Shown here piece by piece: positions 9,883 through 20,840 of a DNA stretch of 64,000 nt. The notes beneath the pieces are model-generated. The model saw nothing but the letters and a program-made list of their open reading frames with translations. It was not told the origin of the DNA and made no database searches. Source of the DNA: Doryteuthis pealeii (taxonomy: Eukaryota > Mollusca > Cephalopoda > Myopsida > Loliginidae); NCBI GenBank assembly GCA_023376005.1, contig CM042152.1:90124871-90188870 (forward strand), in the 5' to 3' direction. Numbering within the stretch: the first letter of the stretch is position 1; each line of letters starts with the position of its first letter. Position numbers and translations under genes: made by a program.

Positions 9883-10019
9883 AACTAATGAGAAGAGATC
9901 CCCTTAAAGTTCAAATAAATATTCCTAATAATATTTAATTTAACAAAAAAATATCTATTTACTTCAACAATTTGTGTAATATTACAAATTACAAAAAATA
10001 AAAACATAAAAAAGAATAT

Positions 10020-10352
10020 ATACATTTATAGTCATTCAAGTACACAAACACATATACACATATACACACTTGTATACATACATATACTTACACACATGCA
10101 TACATACATATACTTACACACATGTATACATATATTTACACACTTGTATACATACATATACTTACACACATGTATACATACACATACTTACACACATACA
10201 TACACATACACACACATGCATACAACACACACATGCATACACATATACTTACACACCATGCATACATACATATACTTACACACATGCATACATACATATA
10301 TTTACACACATGCATACATACATACACTTACACACATGCATACATATACTCC
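10020..10352. repeat. 26-bp ACATAC-type minisatellite, left part
   Basis: Tandem units close to CTTACACACATGCATACATACATATA. Every frame stays open and gives T/H/Y/I-rich peptides (frames at 10070-10375 and 10096-10644 plus, 10136-10327 minus), none of them a gene. The array resumes at 10786 after an inserted family C copy. Confidence 0.9.
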
Positions 10353-10785
10353 ACTTTGGCCCTATATTGGGCTAGACGGGCGTTCAGAGAGGCCCCCTCC
10401 GATCAATCGGCTGGTCATGTCAAGCCCTAGCACCTATATGATTTTCCCAACCCTATTGCCCTTATGGCAAGCCCTACCCCTTTTTATCATATGGGTGCTA
10501 GAAGACGGTGGCTGCGGGTCTACATGTCCTGGGAATGACGTTAAACTCTATCTGATGGTGAGATTCCAGTTTTGGAGGTTTGGGGAATGTGGAGCACCCC
10601 TTCATCACCATTGCTCCCTGGTCCACTCTGACCCGGAGTGGTAGTACCTGTTAGGGTCCCATCTATGGGTTAAATAGAAAAATGTTTTTATAAAAAAAAA
10701 TGGTGTATACATTAAGAATTGATTTATTTCAAAACTTTATTGGCATTAAATGACCCACTGAGGTTGATATGCCGTAAAACCAAAC
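10353..10785 (-). mobile_element. Repeat C copy inserted in the minisatellite
   Basis: Minus-oriented copy. It starts at GGGCTAGACGGGCG, passes GCAAGCCCTACCCCTTTTTATC and CTCTATCTGATGGTGAGATTCC, and ends with GACCCACTGAGGTTGATATGCCGTAAAACC at 10780. Both flanks are the same ACATAC minisatellite, so the insertion split a pre-existing array. Confidence 0.85.
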
Positions 10786-10886
10786 AAACATGCATACATA
10801 CACATACATACACACATGCATACATACACATACTTACACCCATGCATACATATACATACTTACACACATGCATACATATTCCCATG
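10786..10886. repeat. 26-bp ACATAC-type minisatellite, right part
   Basis: Continuation of the 10020-10352 array on the other side of the family C copy, with CATGCATACATACACATACTTACAC-like units. Confidence 0.9.
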
Positions 10887-10889
10887 TAT

Positions 10890-11393
10890 CCCTTCATAGA
10901 TTTATCTAAAATGATGCTGATAATTTTGCATCAGTCTTATGGAAATTCACAAGGAAAAAGGACAGAATGGCAAAAATTCTATTTGATGCACTTGAAGACT
11001 TCACAGCTGATATAATCAATATTAATAGAATTAGAATTAGAATTGCAAAAGAATAATTTGGGAAAAATGAACATTTTGCGCCGCAATTATTGGGTTTTAT
11101 TGAATTTTAATGTTTTCTATTTGAAAACTACTTTTTTCAAAAGTTGAGGAATTTGTTTACATTAAATATTTTTAACATCGCATTTTACAAAAAATAATTC
11201 AGCTAAAATGTCATTTGTTAACATATCAGAAAAAGTGGTTGTTTCATCTGGTTTGAAAATGCTAAAATTTTTTGAATTTCAAAATATAGTTTTATGACAT
11301 ATAACAAAGCTGTAGAATGTTCTTAGCTGCGTGTTTGTTTCACGTCGGGTTCTCACCAGATATAGCATGTGGGGTGTTATATTAACGTTGGAA
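10890..11393. other. AT-rich stretch without genes
   Basis: No repeat family or conserved frame recognised. A short TTAGAATTAGAATT run lies near 11030. Confidence 0.4.
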
Positions 11394-11401
11394 GGCTTAC
11401 A

Positions 11402-11624
11402 GAACCATATGACCTTTAGGCACCCCTTTTGCTTTCTCGTTTCATAAGGACATTTTTTTCATTTACACAGCCAAAATCTGGTTATTTGTTAACAGATGAT
11501 TTTAGTGTTTTTTTTTTAATTATAAAACTAACCCCTAACAAACAACCGGATTTTGGTGGTGTAAATGAAAAAAATGTCCCTATGAAATGAGATCGCAAAG
11601 GGGTGCCTAAAGGTCATATGGTCC
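11402..11624. mobile_element. MITE family F copy, 8-bp target duplication
   Basis: Terminal inverted repeats of about 30 bp, ACCATATGACCTTTAGGCAC at the left and GTGCCTAAAGGTCATATGGT at the right. The interior is palindromic, with TTTACACAGCCAAAATCTGG mirrored by CCGGATTTTGGTGGTGTAAA. Flanks are GGCTTACA (11394-11401) and GGCTTAAG (11625-11632), an 8-bp duplication with two changes. An 8-bp duplication is typical of hAT, Merlin or P-type elements; which of these is not determined. Confidence 0.8.
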
Positions 11625-11639
11625 GGCTTAAGGTAACCT

Positions 11640-12420
11640 CCCAACATGGGTACATATAAGTACAAGCAATATTCTGACAAAGGTATGAAAAGATAACATA
11701 CTTATTCTGTAAGTGACAGAGATACATTTAAGAGAAAGATATACACAACAGATACATAAACATATTATGAAGAAATAGGTGTACAACTTGTGTCATAGAG
11801 AATGTCACTTACTGGTAGCTGGTTTGAGGACAAAGCCCCTCACCTAAGGTGGTTAGACCATGTTAACTCATTGACGGTTTGAGTGAAAAGAGGCAGGAAA
11901 TCGTAGTTTCCGCTTGTAGCCAAAGACCTATGCCACCTATCGACCGAACCAACCACGGCAAGGGAAGATAACTCATTTTGGACATGTCCACCCAGACTTT
12001 GTTTTACTGACCGAACAGATTTAAATGTCATATCTATTCATAGAAAAAAAAATCTTACATTTAAAGACAATAATTCCTTGTTAATGTAACACACCTTTGT
12101 GCAAATTAATTGAAACAAAATGAATAATTCTGTTATTCTTAATATCCACAATCTCTCTGTAAGGCTTGTCAGTGTGTTCATGCAGCGTTATAATTTTTGA
12201 ACACTTCTTTGGAGTAACGTCCATTGCCATAGGTCAACTAATTAACATTCAAGACAAGAGCATGTGGGCATAATAAAAATCTAAAGCAATCAAATATGAC
12301 ACAATATTTTACAATGCCAAACAAATTTCATCATACACTCTGAAAATAGATTCATATTACTGTGTTGGATATTGTACAAACGGAAATATGAATTTCCGTT
12401 TAAATTAAACAAAACGAATA
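11640..12420. other. No recognisable gene
   Basis: AT-rich DNA. At 11840-12031 a minus-strand 63-codon frame is open but has no recognised domain. The region 11820-12010 is GC-richer than its surroundings and could be an old single-copy repeat. Confidence 0.4.
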
Positions 12421-12429
12421 AAAGAAGGA

Positions 12430-12970
12430 TGGGAAACAATAAGTTCGGAGATAGTTATCAGATCAAGGGTAGAGATGCATAGGCATATCGTCAATACAAA
12501 ATCCAGAGGTCAGTAGTGAACAGAGCCCAGTCAGGAGAGAGACGGCGGACCGACGCGGTCACGCACTGCCACGGTTAAGGGCGGTGAGATGCCACCAGCC
12601 ACCCCTTTACCTGAACATCGCCAGATCCCAGCAGCAGTGGAAGTCATTGTCAACCCTTGGTCATTTCAATGTCAAGCTCGCCACACACCATGAGAGAATG
12701 TAAAGAAATAAACTAAAGTTGGTTACAATGCCCATGTGTTGTGTCTCTATGCCAACTACTAACCTACCCGCAGTATACCAGCAACGTATACGATTCAGCG
12801 TGAGTTTGAAGATGCCAGTATATAACATATACGATTTAGTGCCGAACAAAGAAGGGCTATGCAACAACTGCACACCACTGCAAATGACCTAATCCGAGGA
12901 AAAAATAGAAATCGATTACACCCTGTCTCTCCGGTGGGTCTTAAACTGATCGTATGGTAAAAAAAGGAAA
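12430..12970. other. GC-richer unclassified segment, possibly an LTR or repeat remnant
   Basis: Base composition shifts sharply (GAGACGGCGGACCGACGCGG near 12540). Features include an AATAAA at 12708 and two similar words, CGTATACGATTCAG at 12785 and ACATATACGATTTAG at 12826. It has no second copy in the window. No coding domain is recognised in either strand, including the 70-codon minus frame at 12661-12873. Confidence 0.3.
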
Positions 12971-13041
12971 CTAAAGTGGTTATTCAATTAATTTGCACAA
13001 GCGCATAATTTTGCAGTATTCTTTTAAAAAAGCAACTTTTC

Positions 13042-13254
13042 GGTTATTTCCTATAAGTCTAACATAAACAAAGGGGAACCACTCTTGACTGATAAATCAT
13101 TTATTTACTTATTGATCTACTAGGAAAAAAGAAGACGGGGGTTAGGTTTAGTGATAGGGTTAGAGTTAAGGGTTAGTTTAATGGAAAATAAATAAATAAT
13201 TTATCAGTCAAGAGTGGTTCCCCTTTGTTTATGTTAGACTTATAGGAAATAACT
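13042..13254. mobile_element. MITE with about 55-bp terminal inverted repeats
   Basis: The left arm, starting GTTATTTCCTATAAGTCTAA, is mirrored by TTAGACTTATAGGAAATAAC at the right end. Direct repeats AACTTTTC flank it (13034-13041 and 13255-13262), an 8-bp target duplication. The centre holds a degenerate GGGTTAG-rich stretch (13138-13175). Confidence 0.8.
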
Positions 13255-13439
13255 AACTTTTCTTTTCACCTGATGCAGTTTAGCGTTTTATAGAGCAAGG
13301 CTGGTGGACAATTGTTAATGAGTTCAGTTCTCACTGGGTGCCCCATGCTTCTGGTCTTATGCTAGATCTTTCCAACACATTATTAAAACCACTGATCCTT
13401 TAAATTACAAATATTTGATTTCATTTAAAACAGGTTAAA

Positions 13440-13905
13440 AAGGAAGGTATTTGAGCTGTAAGATTCAAAGTATGAAGAACATACAACTCCGACAAGGGTT
13501 GAGGGACAATACATTTAATAGATAACAGCACATGAATACAAAGGATACATAATAGAAGAGTACATGGATACATAAGATACAAATACAAGAGTAGATAAAC
13601 CTACATATATAAAAGGACTGGAGTGTCCATAGATAGAAATGACTTACAAGGAGGGGGCCGGAGCCCCACTGAGAAAGGGGTAGACCGTGTCTAACCCATG
13701 TGTTCTCGTAGCGAGGAAAGAGGAAGAGAAATTCGAATCAGCTGCTTAAATATCATACGTCCCCTGGTGGGAACAAGCGACAACAAGCCGGGCAGATAAC
13801 TCCTCCAGGCCAAGGAAAGATAATCCCATACAGAGCCATAAAAGCTATTAAGAGTGATGATTTTTTTCTCATTGGACACTTCATGAATATGACCTTGTAG
13901 CAAAA
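13440..13905 (-). mobile_element. LTR-like repeat I copy
   Basis: Minus-oriented member of family I. Shared blocks with the 33.7 and 45.4 kb copies include CAACTCCGACAAGGGTT, GGGGGCCGGAGCCCC, CTAACCCATGTGTTCTCGTAG and the TTAAATA core promoter-like word. Read on the minus strand the order is TATA-like box, GC-rich hairpin, then AT-rich 3' part, as in a solo LTR. No internal retroelement coding region is attached. Confidence 0.6.
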
Positions 13906-14285
13906 CATCTTCAGATTCACAAAGTTACTTTTTTCCTGTATAAGATAGAGAAACTCTTCAAGAGGGAAAAAATTTTCAAAGATAGATAAATGTAATATCT
14001 TTGATATTTATAGTTAGCTTTAATATAGTATAGTTATCTGTTAAGAAAACGATATTAGTCTTAACTAAAAACTAAACTAAAAAAAGATATGAAACCTCTT
14101 CAAGTTGTCCGAACTCATTTGATCAACTCATGAGATATAAGATAATAAAAAAAGAGAAAAGGAAAAGAAAAAAGAAAAAAGGAAAAGAAAAAGGTATTAT
14201 TAACCATCTATTCATCTTCTCTCTCTCTCTCTCTCTATCTCTCTCTTCTAGATAGTTGTTTATAGATAATCTATCTGATACTGAG
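13906..14285. other. AT-rich stretch with purine and CT microsatellites
   Basis: AAAGAAAAGG-rich tract at 14140-14195 and a (CT)n run at 14217-14237. No gene is seen. Confidence 0.7.
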
Positions 14286-14287
14286 AG

Positions 14288-14700
14288 CTTGTTTGTTTTT
14301 TTTGTTTTATGGCATATCAGCTATAGTGGGTTATTTAATACCGGCAAAGTTTTGAAAGATTCGTAGTGATAGTCTTGAAAAAAGTTTTTAAACTCAATTT
14401 CATTTTGTAAACAAATTTTTATTTAACCCATAACCTAACAGGTACTACCACTGTGAGTCAGAGTGGACCTGGGAGCAATGGTGATGAAGGGGTGCTCCAC
14501 ATTCCCCAGACCTACAGAACTGGAACCACACCATCAGATAGAGTTTAACATCATATCCAGGACATGAAGACCTCAGCACCACCTTCTAGTAAGCATATGA
14601 TAAAAAGGTTGGGCTTGCCATGAGGGCAATAGGGTCAGGACAATCATATAGATGCTAGGGCTTGACGTGACTAGCCGATTGATCTGAGGGGTACTGAGAA
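14288..14700 (+). mobile_element. Repeat C copy
   Basis: Plus-oriented. It runs from GTTTTATGGCATATCAGC through GGGAGCAATGGTGATGAAGG and GGGCTTGCCATGAGGGCAAT to GCCGATTGATCTGAGGGG, and lacks the last 100 bp or so. It contains a small deletion near the AGACCTCAGCACC block. Confidence 0.8.
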
Positions 14701-14704
14701 CTTA

Positions 14705-15380
14705 ATCCTTCTGAGATACTGATGTTTTTGCAAGCACTTTTTTGTAAATTTTCTTGTTAATATCTGCACTTTATGATTTTTATACTGGGATTGAAAAAAA
14801 TGAATATTAAAAGAATTGTAAAATTATTGCACAATAAAAATAATAAATAAATAAATAAATATGCCAAGATAGCCAAGATTTCCACATGGGCAGAATGTGA
14901 TACAAGTCAAATTTTTAAGCAGAGTTTAAATCAAATTATCTTTTTGGTACAAATAATGTTCAATATATGTGAATTAATAATACAAAAGTTTTTTTGTCAT
15001 AAATGCAGTGCCATATTGATCTTGCTATGAAAAAATCAGAAATCATCAATAACTTAAAATTAATTGACTTTATGAATTTCATTTTATTTTAGGAGTAGGG
15101 AAGCTCTAGAACTCATTTTACAGACAAAAATAGGTTACAAAAAGTCGCCATTTTTTGCGCCCATACCTCAAATTTGTAAAGCTAAAATCAACATAACTCC
15201 GCCAATTTTTGGAATTGGAAGCTCAAATTTTGGGGATTGTCTAACTTTCTCATAATCTACACTTGGACAAAATTTCAGAAAAAAATGAAGCGGGTGGGTG
15301 AACCGGCCTGGATGATTTGACATGGAATTACCCCTATGCATCTTTGATATCCAATCTTGAACTCTTCCAAAAGTTTCCAC
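14705..15380. other. No recognisable gene
   Basis: AT-rich. The part at 15070-15380 (ending GATTTGACATGGAATTACCCC) shares this end phrase with 62605-62627, which points to an old dispersed repeat. The 70-codon minus frame at 15168-15380 has no recognised domain. Confidence 0.4.
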
Positions 15381-16011
15381 ACTAAATTAAATTGATCAGA
15401 AAAATGAGAAATAGAAATAAACAATTCAAAAATCTTTTATTGAAAGATTTGTTTGCTTATTCCATTCAGTTTAGGAATTGGTTGTTCTATAACAAAAAAA
15501 TATTTTTCTACTTCTCATTATGAATTCATTCAATTGCTGAAGACAGGCAACACAATATTATCTATTAAATTGAATTGTTTTAGTGTTTGTTAGCATTGCA
15601 AGTTTATAAAAGGAAGAGAAGCAAAAAGAAGTTAAGAGCTTATGTAATTCATATCTTGGCTAATTAGAAAGGCCTCAGGAGACAGGTATTTTACACTCAT
15701 AGGTAAGAAGGAAGAGTAAAAGAAATAAAAGAGTAATAAAAAAGACAATGAAATACTTAAAATTCAGTGACTGATTGAAATTTAAAAAAAAAACAAAAAA
15801 AAAAAACATGAAAAGTAACAAAACAAAAAAATGCGGCTGTCAGTTTCAACGTGTGAAAATTTACCCGCTGAGATAAAAACTTTGAGGAAAATTATATTCT
15901 ATCATTTTTCTAACTGTTTATGAACTTTCTTTGTGAGAGTCTTTGTCTTTTACTGTTTCTTCACTGAAATTGAATTTTGAAGTAGAGAAAGATGACAGTT
16001 ATAATCTTTTC
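15381..16011. other. No recognisable gene
   Basis: A-rich sequence. Its right end (15946-15999, ACTGTTTCTTCACTGAAATT onward) is repeated at 16702-16758, on the far side of the inverted-repeat element that follows. Confidence 0.5.
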
Positions 16012-16331
16012 GGTAATTTATGAGGAAGTGCATCCCGGTCTCCTGCCACAGAAATTGCTACCCAGTGACTATTAAAATAACGTCCCCAGCTATGTCGGTG
16101 TTACTTAAAAGAAAGCAACCAACTTAGGGCGTTAAATGTATTTTAATGGGGGGCTTCTCTTTTTTGGCGTAATTCTTATTTATTTATAGAAATTTGTCAT
16201 AATTCTTGTTCATTTATAGAAATTTGTCGTAATTCTTGTTTATTTATCGTAATTTGTCGTAATTCTTGTTTAGATATGAAGATGGATATATACTTTGGAA
16301 TAGACTGAGATAGATAGTTATAGATAGATAT

Positions 16332-16363
<32 letters not shown>

Positions 16364-16560
16364 TTTTCTACAAGTAAATATTCGTAGGGTGTCGCTTCTT
16401 TTTTGTCGTAATTCTTGTTTATTTAAACTAAAAAACAAGACATTAAACAAACATGAATAAAAGAAAATCTGAGATGACATAGCTGGGGACGTTATTTTAA
16501 TAGTCACCGGGTAGCAATTTCTGAGGCAGGAGACCGGGACGCACTTCCTCATAAATTACC
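16012..16560. mobile_element. Foldback element with about 90-bp inverted arms
   Basis: The left arm (GGTAATTTATGAGGAAGTGC ... CCCCAGCTATGTC, 16012-16096) is mirrored by the right arm ending GCACTTCCTCATAAATTACC at 16560. The interior carries repeated GTAATTCTTGTTTATTTA words and a GATA microsatellite (16313-16362). The 102-codon minus frame across it is low complexity. Confidence 0.75.
16313..16362. repeat. (GATA)n microsatellite
   Basis: ATAG/GATA tetranucleotide run inside the foldback element. Confidence 0.95.
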
Positions 16561-16607
16561 ATTTTTTCATTTCAGCATTCTTATAAAATCTGTATATTAT
16601 CACAGAG

Positions 16608-16650
16608 ATCCCTGAAGTTAAGCAGCAAGAAGCTAGTTTAGTACTTTAAG
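16608..16650 (+). pseudogene. 5S rRNA-like fragment
   Basis: CCCTGAAGTTAAGCAGCAAG and GCTAGTTTAGTACTTT match the internal (A box to intermediate element) part of animal 5S rRNA, where the usual text is close to CTGAAGTTAAGCAGCGT...GGTTAGTACTTGG. The rest of the gene is absent. It is a 5S pseudogene piece or the head of a 5S-derived SINE (SINE3 type). Confidence 0.5.
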
Positions 16651-16759
16651 CAACCTGGGTCCTTTTTTTTTATCAAAAAAGGACTTGATTCAGCATTATT
16701 CTTTGCCTTTTACTATTTCTTCGCTTAAATTGAATTTTGAAGTAGAAATGAAAATGACA

Positions 16760-17032
16760 GGGAGCAATGGTGATGGTGAGGTGCTCAACATTCCTTAGAC
16801 CTCCAGAACTGAACCTCACCATCAGATAGTTTAATGTCATTCCCAGGACATGAAGACCCTCAGCCACTGCCTTCTAGCACATATATGATAAAAAGGATTG
16901 GGGCTTGCCATAAGGGCAATAGGATTGGGACATACATATAGGTGCTAGGGCTTGATGTGACCAGCCAATTGATCGGAGGGTGCCTCTCTGACCGCCCATC
17001 TAGCCTAAGTAAGTGGAGTGTTGCATGTCATG
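16760..17032 (+). mobile_element. Repeat C fragment
   Basis: Starts inside the family at GGGAGCAATGGTGATG and continues to GGAGTGTTGCATGTCATGGAC. It lacks the first 150 bp or so and the last 120 bp or so. The 64-codon minus frame is not a gene. Confidence 0.8.
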
Positions 17033-17039
17033 GACTATG

Positions 17040-17345
17040 TAGAATAATACTAAGTCCAATTATCGTCAAATTGGCAAGACAAGACAGCAAGCAGTCGTAA
17101 CTTAAATACGATTCTGGTTTGCTGCAAAAACTACTGCAAAATGGCAGGATTTATGGAGCCTCAGAGGATCCTACAAACCAAGCAGCCAATCAGGACTCAG
17201 AGAATGGAAACACCCAAATGCATGAGTGGACTGTTCTGAATTCCCATAAGTATCAGTTGACTTGACACTGGTTCAGTTGTGCTTGGCCAGTCACATTGTT
17301 CAAACCAATAGTAGGCTGACTGACTTCAATAGACTACTCATTCAC
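17040..17345 (+). mobile_element. LTR-like repeat E copy
   Basis: Plus-text copy from TAGAATAATACTAAGTCCAA to CTGACTGACTTCA. It has lost the TATA-like word (ATTTATGGAGCC replaces TATTTATAAGACTCC). It directly follows the truncated end of the C fragment. Confidence 0.7.
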
Positions 17346-17960
17346 CATATAATCCAAATAATCCAAATTATCAAGTCTCATCTCAAAGATTCTGATAAAT
17401 ACCATTTAAATCCATCAATCAACCAGAAATCTAGATAATAGTTCACATGTTGATTAAACTAATGTTTCTTTGAATTTATTTTTATTTTTATTGCAGTTAT
17501 GGTTTATGTATTTTTTAATGTTGTATAAAATTCTGAGATATTTATTATCATTATTCTAAGTGTTGTTATTTACTAATCTTTACTTACAAAGTTGCTTACA
17601 GTATCTAAGTGGTTACTCATCAAAGCACTGAACAAGCCTATTGATGCTTAACTTTGATCATTATTCTAAGAATTATCTAGTTTGTAATATCCCTGCACTT
17701 TAGCTAAATGTATTTTCCTGTCTTCCAGGAAGGAAATATTTGCTCATACAAATACTTGGAAATCAGTGCAGAAAAAAAATTCTTGCAGTTTTTCTCCAAG
17801 TTAGACTAAAAAAAATCTGGCTGCATATAGAAATATGTTTATTTTTTGTATATCTAACCTCAGATGCAAAAATATAAATAATAATAAATATATAAATATG
17901 TTTTAGATCAATCTTGTTTTCTTTTCATACTTTATCTCAATTACATATTTTTTTATTCTC
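17346..17960. other. AT-rich stretch without genes
   Basis: No conserved frame. The bases at 17351-17400 (AATCCAAATTATCAAG... CTCATCTC) echo the end of family G. Confidence 0.4.
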
Positions 17961-17969
17961 TGTATATTT

Positions 17970-17971
17970 AT

Positions 17972-18026
<55 letters not shown>
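17970..18026. repeat. (CA)n(TA)n microsatellite
   Basis: ACACACACAC followed by about 40 bp of TA. Confidence 0.95.
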
Positions 18027-18029
<3 letters not shown>

Positions 18030-18345
18030 CCTTGATATTTTTCTATCTAATATCCTCATTCATTTTTATTTCAGTCTGTTCAAAACTATAATCTATACAT
18101 TTCTTTCTTTCTCACTTCGTATATCGTAGAGTTCATCCTCTGTAACATGTCCTAGCTTGATGTCTAGTTAGCTATTACTGATTTTTTGAGTATTTTTATC
18201 TGTGATTTTAGGGTGGGCGTTCTAAGCAGATTCTTGAAGTGTTCTTTCCACTTCAGGAGTCTTTTTTCTTGGCTTTCAGGTTTGATCTCAAGATGATTTT
18301 CCTACCAATAAAGCAATAAAAAATAAAAAAAAGTTGCAGGCCTTG

Positions 18346-18530
18346 ACAATTGTTTGTTTTGTTTTATGGCATATCAACTTTGGTGGGTAATTTAATGCCA
18401 GCAAAGTTTTGAAAGATTTGTAGTAAATTTTATAAAATTCAACTTTTTTTTTTATATACAAATTTTCTTTTTAATCCATAGATTGGACTCCAATGGGTAC
18501 TACCACTCTGGGTCAGAGTGGAGCAGGCCT
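18346..18530 (+). mobile_element. Repeat C, left part of a disrupted copy
   Basis: The head of family C (GTTTTATGGCATATCAACTT to GGGTCAGAGTGGA) stops abruptly at 18530. The family resumes at about 19300. The intervening 770 bp hold a LINE remnant and repeat H. Confidence 0.75.
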
Positions 18531-18845
18531 CAATGAAATACTGCCTGAAGTATGGAAGTCGAGGAAATTTGACAACATATTTCTTTCATTATGCAATGCT
18601 GTGTATGAGTAAAATGCAATAGAGAAATAATTGAAAGGCTGCACCCGCCAATTCCTGAATAAAGGCAACCTAAGAATCCCTGTTTCCATGACTTGTTCAA
18701 AACCACACATAGCATTCTTGTGCAGCTCCCATCCAGCTTATTCTCAAGACACCTTGTTAGTGTCCAAGTGGTGCAGCTATACAGCAGCACTGATACAACC
18801 ACAGCTTGGAAAAATTGTCATTTTAACTTGTCATTGAGATCGGAT
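18513..18845 (-). pseudogene. Non-LTR retrotransposon reverse-transcriptase remnant (RTE-like)
   Basis: Minus-strand translation of about 18830-18620 gives FFQAVVVSVLLYSCTTWTLT, then a CLENKLDGSCTRML motif and LNKSWKQ. This is the conserved block just downstream of the catalytic RT core in RTE-like LINE ORF2 proteins. Downstream, reading frames shift (frames at 18530-18802 and 18513-18710 each keep part), and an in-frame stop interrupts the LKWQ position. It is a dead fragment. The clade is named from remembered family features only. Confidence 0.65.
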
Positions 18846-19300
18846 TTGATTTTTGAATCAGAGTTTGTTAGATCCAAAATTGGAGCAATTGAGTGGAAAA
18901 TTACCTTAACCATTATGGTTATGATTGACTAAGGATAAATTTGACTTGACCCCCTCCGGAAACCCACGATTTTAAGTTTTTTGTTTAGTTGTGACCCGTT
19001 ACTTGTTGAAAGAAGATGTTCTTTCGAGATTTCCCTTCTCAATCTGCATGGATTTTGGGTTGAGGTTGCTTAATAAAGGCTATATAAAAGAACAACAAAG
19101 TATGGCTTTATTAATTGACAAACAAAAAATCCATGACATCCAGCTTGAAGAAATCAACTCGGAGAAAAAAAACCCATGGAATCAGCCTTGAAGAAATGGC
19201 CGACGAAGTAAGAAGAGAAAACAAGTAAGAACAAATTTCATCTCATGCCATTTATATACCCAAAATGAGGGCTATATAACACAAGTAAGATGAGGGCTAT
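18846..19300 (+). mobile_element. LTR-like repeat H copy
   Basis: Shares about 400 bp with 63015-63500: TTTTGAATCAGAGTTTGTTAG, GTGGAAAATTACCTTAACCA, AGAAGATGTTCTTTCGAGA, CTTTATTAATTGACAAAC and a final TATATAACACA. The presence of TATA and AATAAA-like words suggests an LTR, but termini are not defined. A short internal duplication of GAGGGCTATATAACACA occurs at 19267-19310. Confidence 0.5.
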
Positions 19301-19615
19301 ATAACACATATGATAAAAAGGGTTGGGGCTTGCCATAAGGGCAATAGAGTTGGGACAATCATATAGGTGCTAGGGCTTGACATGATCACCTGATTGATCA
19401 GAGGGGGCCTCTCTGACCACCACCTAAGTAAGGGGCTAAGTGGAGTGCTGCAGATTAAGGACCCGCTTATCCAGCAAGACTCCGTCCTTAAGCATCACAC
19501 GTCGCCACTCATGGCCAACAGGTGGCCCCATTTGGGGGGGTCAACCCCTCTGCAGAGGTGCAGTCGGTGCATTCTAACGCCCCAGCCGAATGGGCGGACC
19601 TTGATGATGATAAAA
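19301..19615 (+). mobile_element. Repeat C, right part of a disrupted copy
   Basis: Resumes with ATATGATAAAAAGGGTTGGG and reaches the true distal end with GCAGAGGTGCAGTCGGTGCA and CGCCCCAGCCGAATGGGCGG. About 150 bp that should link it to 18530 are missing, so this is not a clean insertion. Confidence 0.8.
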
Positions 19616-19825
19616 GTTTCAGTTTTGATACTTTTTAATCACACTTTGTAAATTCATAATTTTGATTAAAATTAAGCGCTGAGGCACTGGACAATTTTGG
19701 GACACCCTTACTTTAAAGACTATCATCATCAGGTTGTGCTGACAGCACGGATTCCCTAGACTCTTTCTTGCCACCCATCCCTATTGATCATCACTGCGGG
19801 GTCGTCTTCTGCATTGTTTTATTCA

Positions 19826-20135
19826 TAGTTTCAGCCGGACATACATACACACAACTGCCCTTTATATATGTATTAAAAGCAGTTACTCAGCATCACCTGG
19901 GTAGAGGAGGGGATAAAAATATCACAAATACCACCAATGACTTTCCTTTCTCTTAATATTCAAATCCTAATTTTTAAATATATTCACAAATATAAATAAA
20001 ATCTTCATTTTTGCACAAAAAGCAAACCCTGGTGATAGTGAATGTGAATATATATTTACTTACTTTGTCGTTAATTGTTTTATTTTTGCAGTTTCGTCCA
20101 GACACACATATATACGCACCAACTGTCCTTAGTTG
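19826..20135 (-). mobile_element. Helitron-like repeat N copy
   Basis: On the minus strand it begins in TGTCTGGACGAAACTGC, continues through the CAATTAACGACAAAGTAA block, and ends in the hairpin region CTACCCAGGTGATGCTGAGT. It is immediately followed by a second, truncated copy, making a head-to-tail arrangement. Confidence 0.6.
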
Positions 20136-20292
20136 ATATACTAGAAGTGGCTACCCAGTGTCACCTGGGTAGAGGGAAGAGGCAAAAATAATTAGTGTAT
20201 TATTTGTTTACTTTCGATATTCACAAATCACATTTTTTAAGTAGAATTTCAATGCTATTTCTATGTATATTTTAATTTTTAAATATCTTTGA
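20136..20292 (-). mobile_element. Helitron-like repeat N, partial copy with CTAG end
   Basis: On the minus strand the 3' end reads CTACCCAGGTGACACTGGGTAG (7-bp hairpin) then GCCACTT and CTAG at 20141-20144. A hairpin 7-12 nt upstream of CTRR is the diagnostic Helitron 3' end. Confidence 0.6.
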
Positions 20293-20664
20293 AATAAATC
20301 AATTCGGCACAGAACTGATTAATGTAGGTTTTTGCTTGCCATCCAACACTGGTGTGTCCATGAGTAGGTGTCCATAGGAGAATATCACTTATGATTTCAT
20401 TCTTATATATTGATATATTGAAATGGAGAATGAATTTTCTCAAGGCTAGAATTCAAGAAAATTATTCCCTAGTTTTCTTCCTGGAAACAAAATTAATTAA
20501 ATTATCAAAATTAGATCATTAATATTAAATCAAGAAAATCAAATTTAAATAATTGCTGGAATATTGTTACAAGGCGTTTCACTTTTTATATGTTTTAACT
20601 TTGAGAAAGTCTGTTTTCTATTTAACTTTGACAAAAATATTATCAGCATGATTTTATACATTGA
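20293..20664. other. AT-rich stretch without genes
   Basis: No repeat family or conserved frame recognised. Confidence 0.4.
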
Positions 20665-20840
20665 AATCTTATTATAATGGAGTTTGTTTGTTTGTATGTC
20701 CTGTAACAAAAACTATATTACCACTCAAGTCACAATTCCCTTAGTTATTTTTGTCACATTCTCCAGTATTTTATTTTTATTTATACCTCAATTATTAATT
20801 AAATTGTTTTATATTATTAATACAGTTGACCATATCTACA
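20665..20840 (+). mobile_element. Helitron-like repeat O, 5' part
   Basis: TTATTATAATGGAGTTTGTTTG, CTGTAACAAAAACTA, ACCTCAATTATTA and ATCTACAT match 47105-47265 in order. The copy ends where the repeat D array begins. Confidence 0.6.

Noticed and set aside
10070..10644. T/H/Y/I-rich open frames around 100-180 codons
   Set aside because: They lie in the ACATAC minisatellite on both strands, and one runs on into repeat C.
13138..13175. Interstitial telomere (GGGTTAG words)
   Set aside because: Only a few degenerate words inside a MITE, with no regular TTAGGG tandem array.
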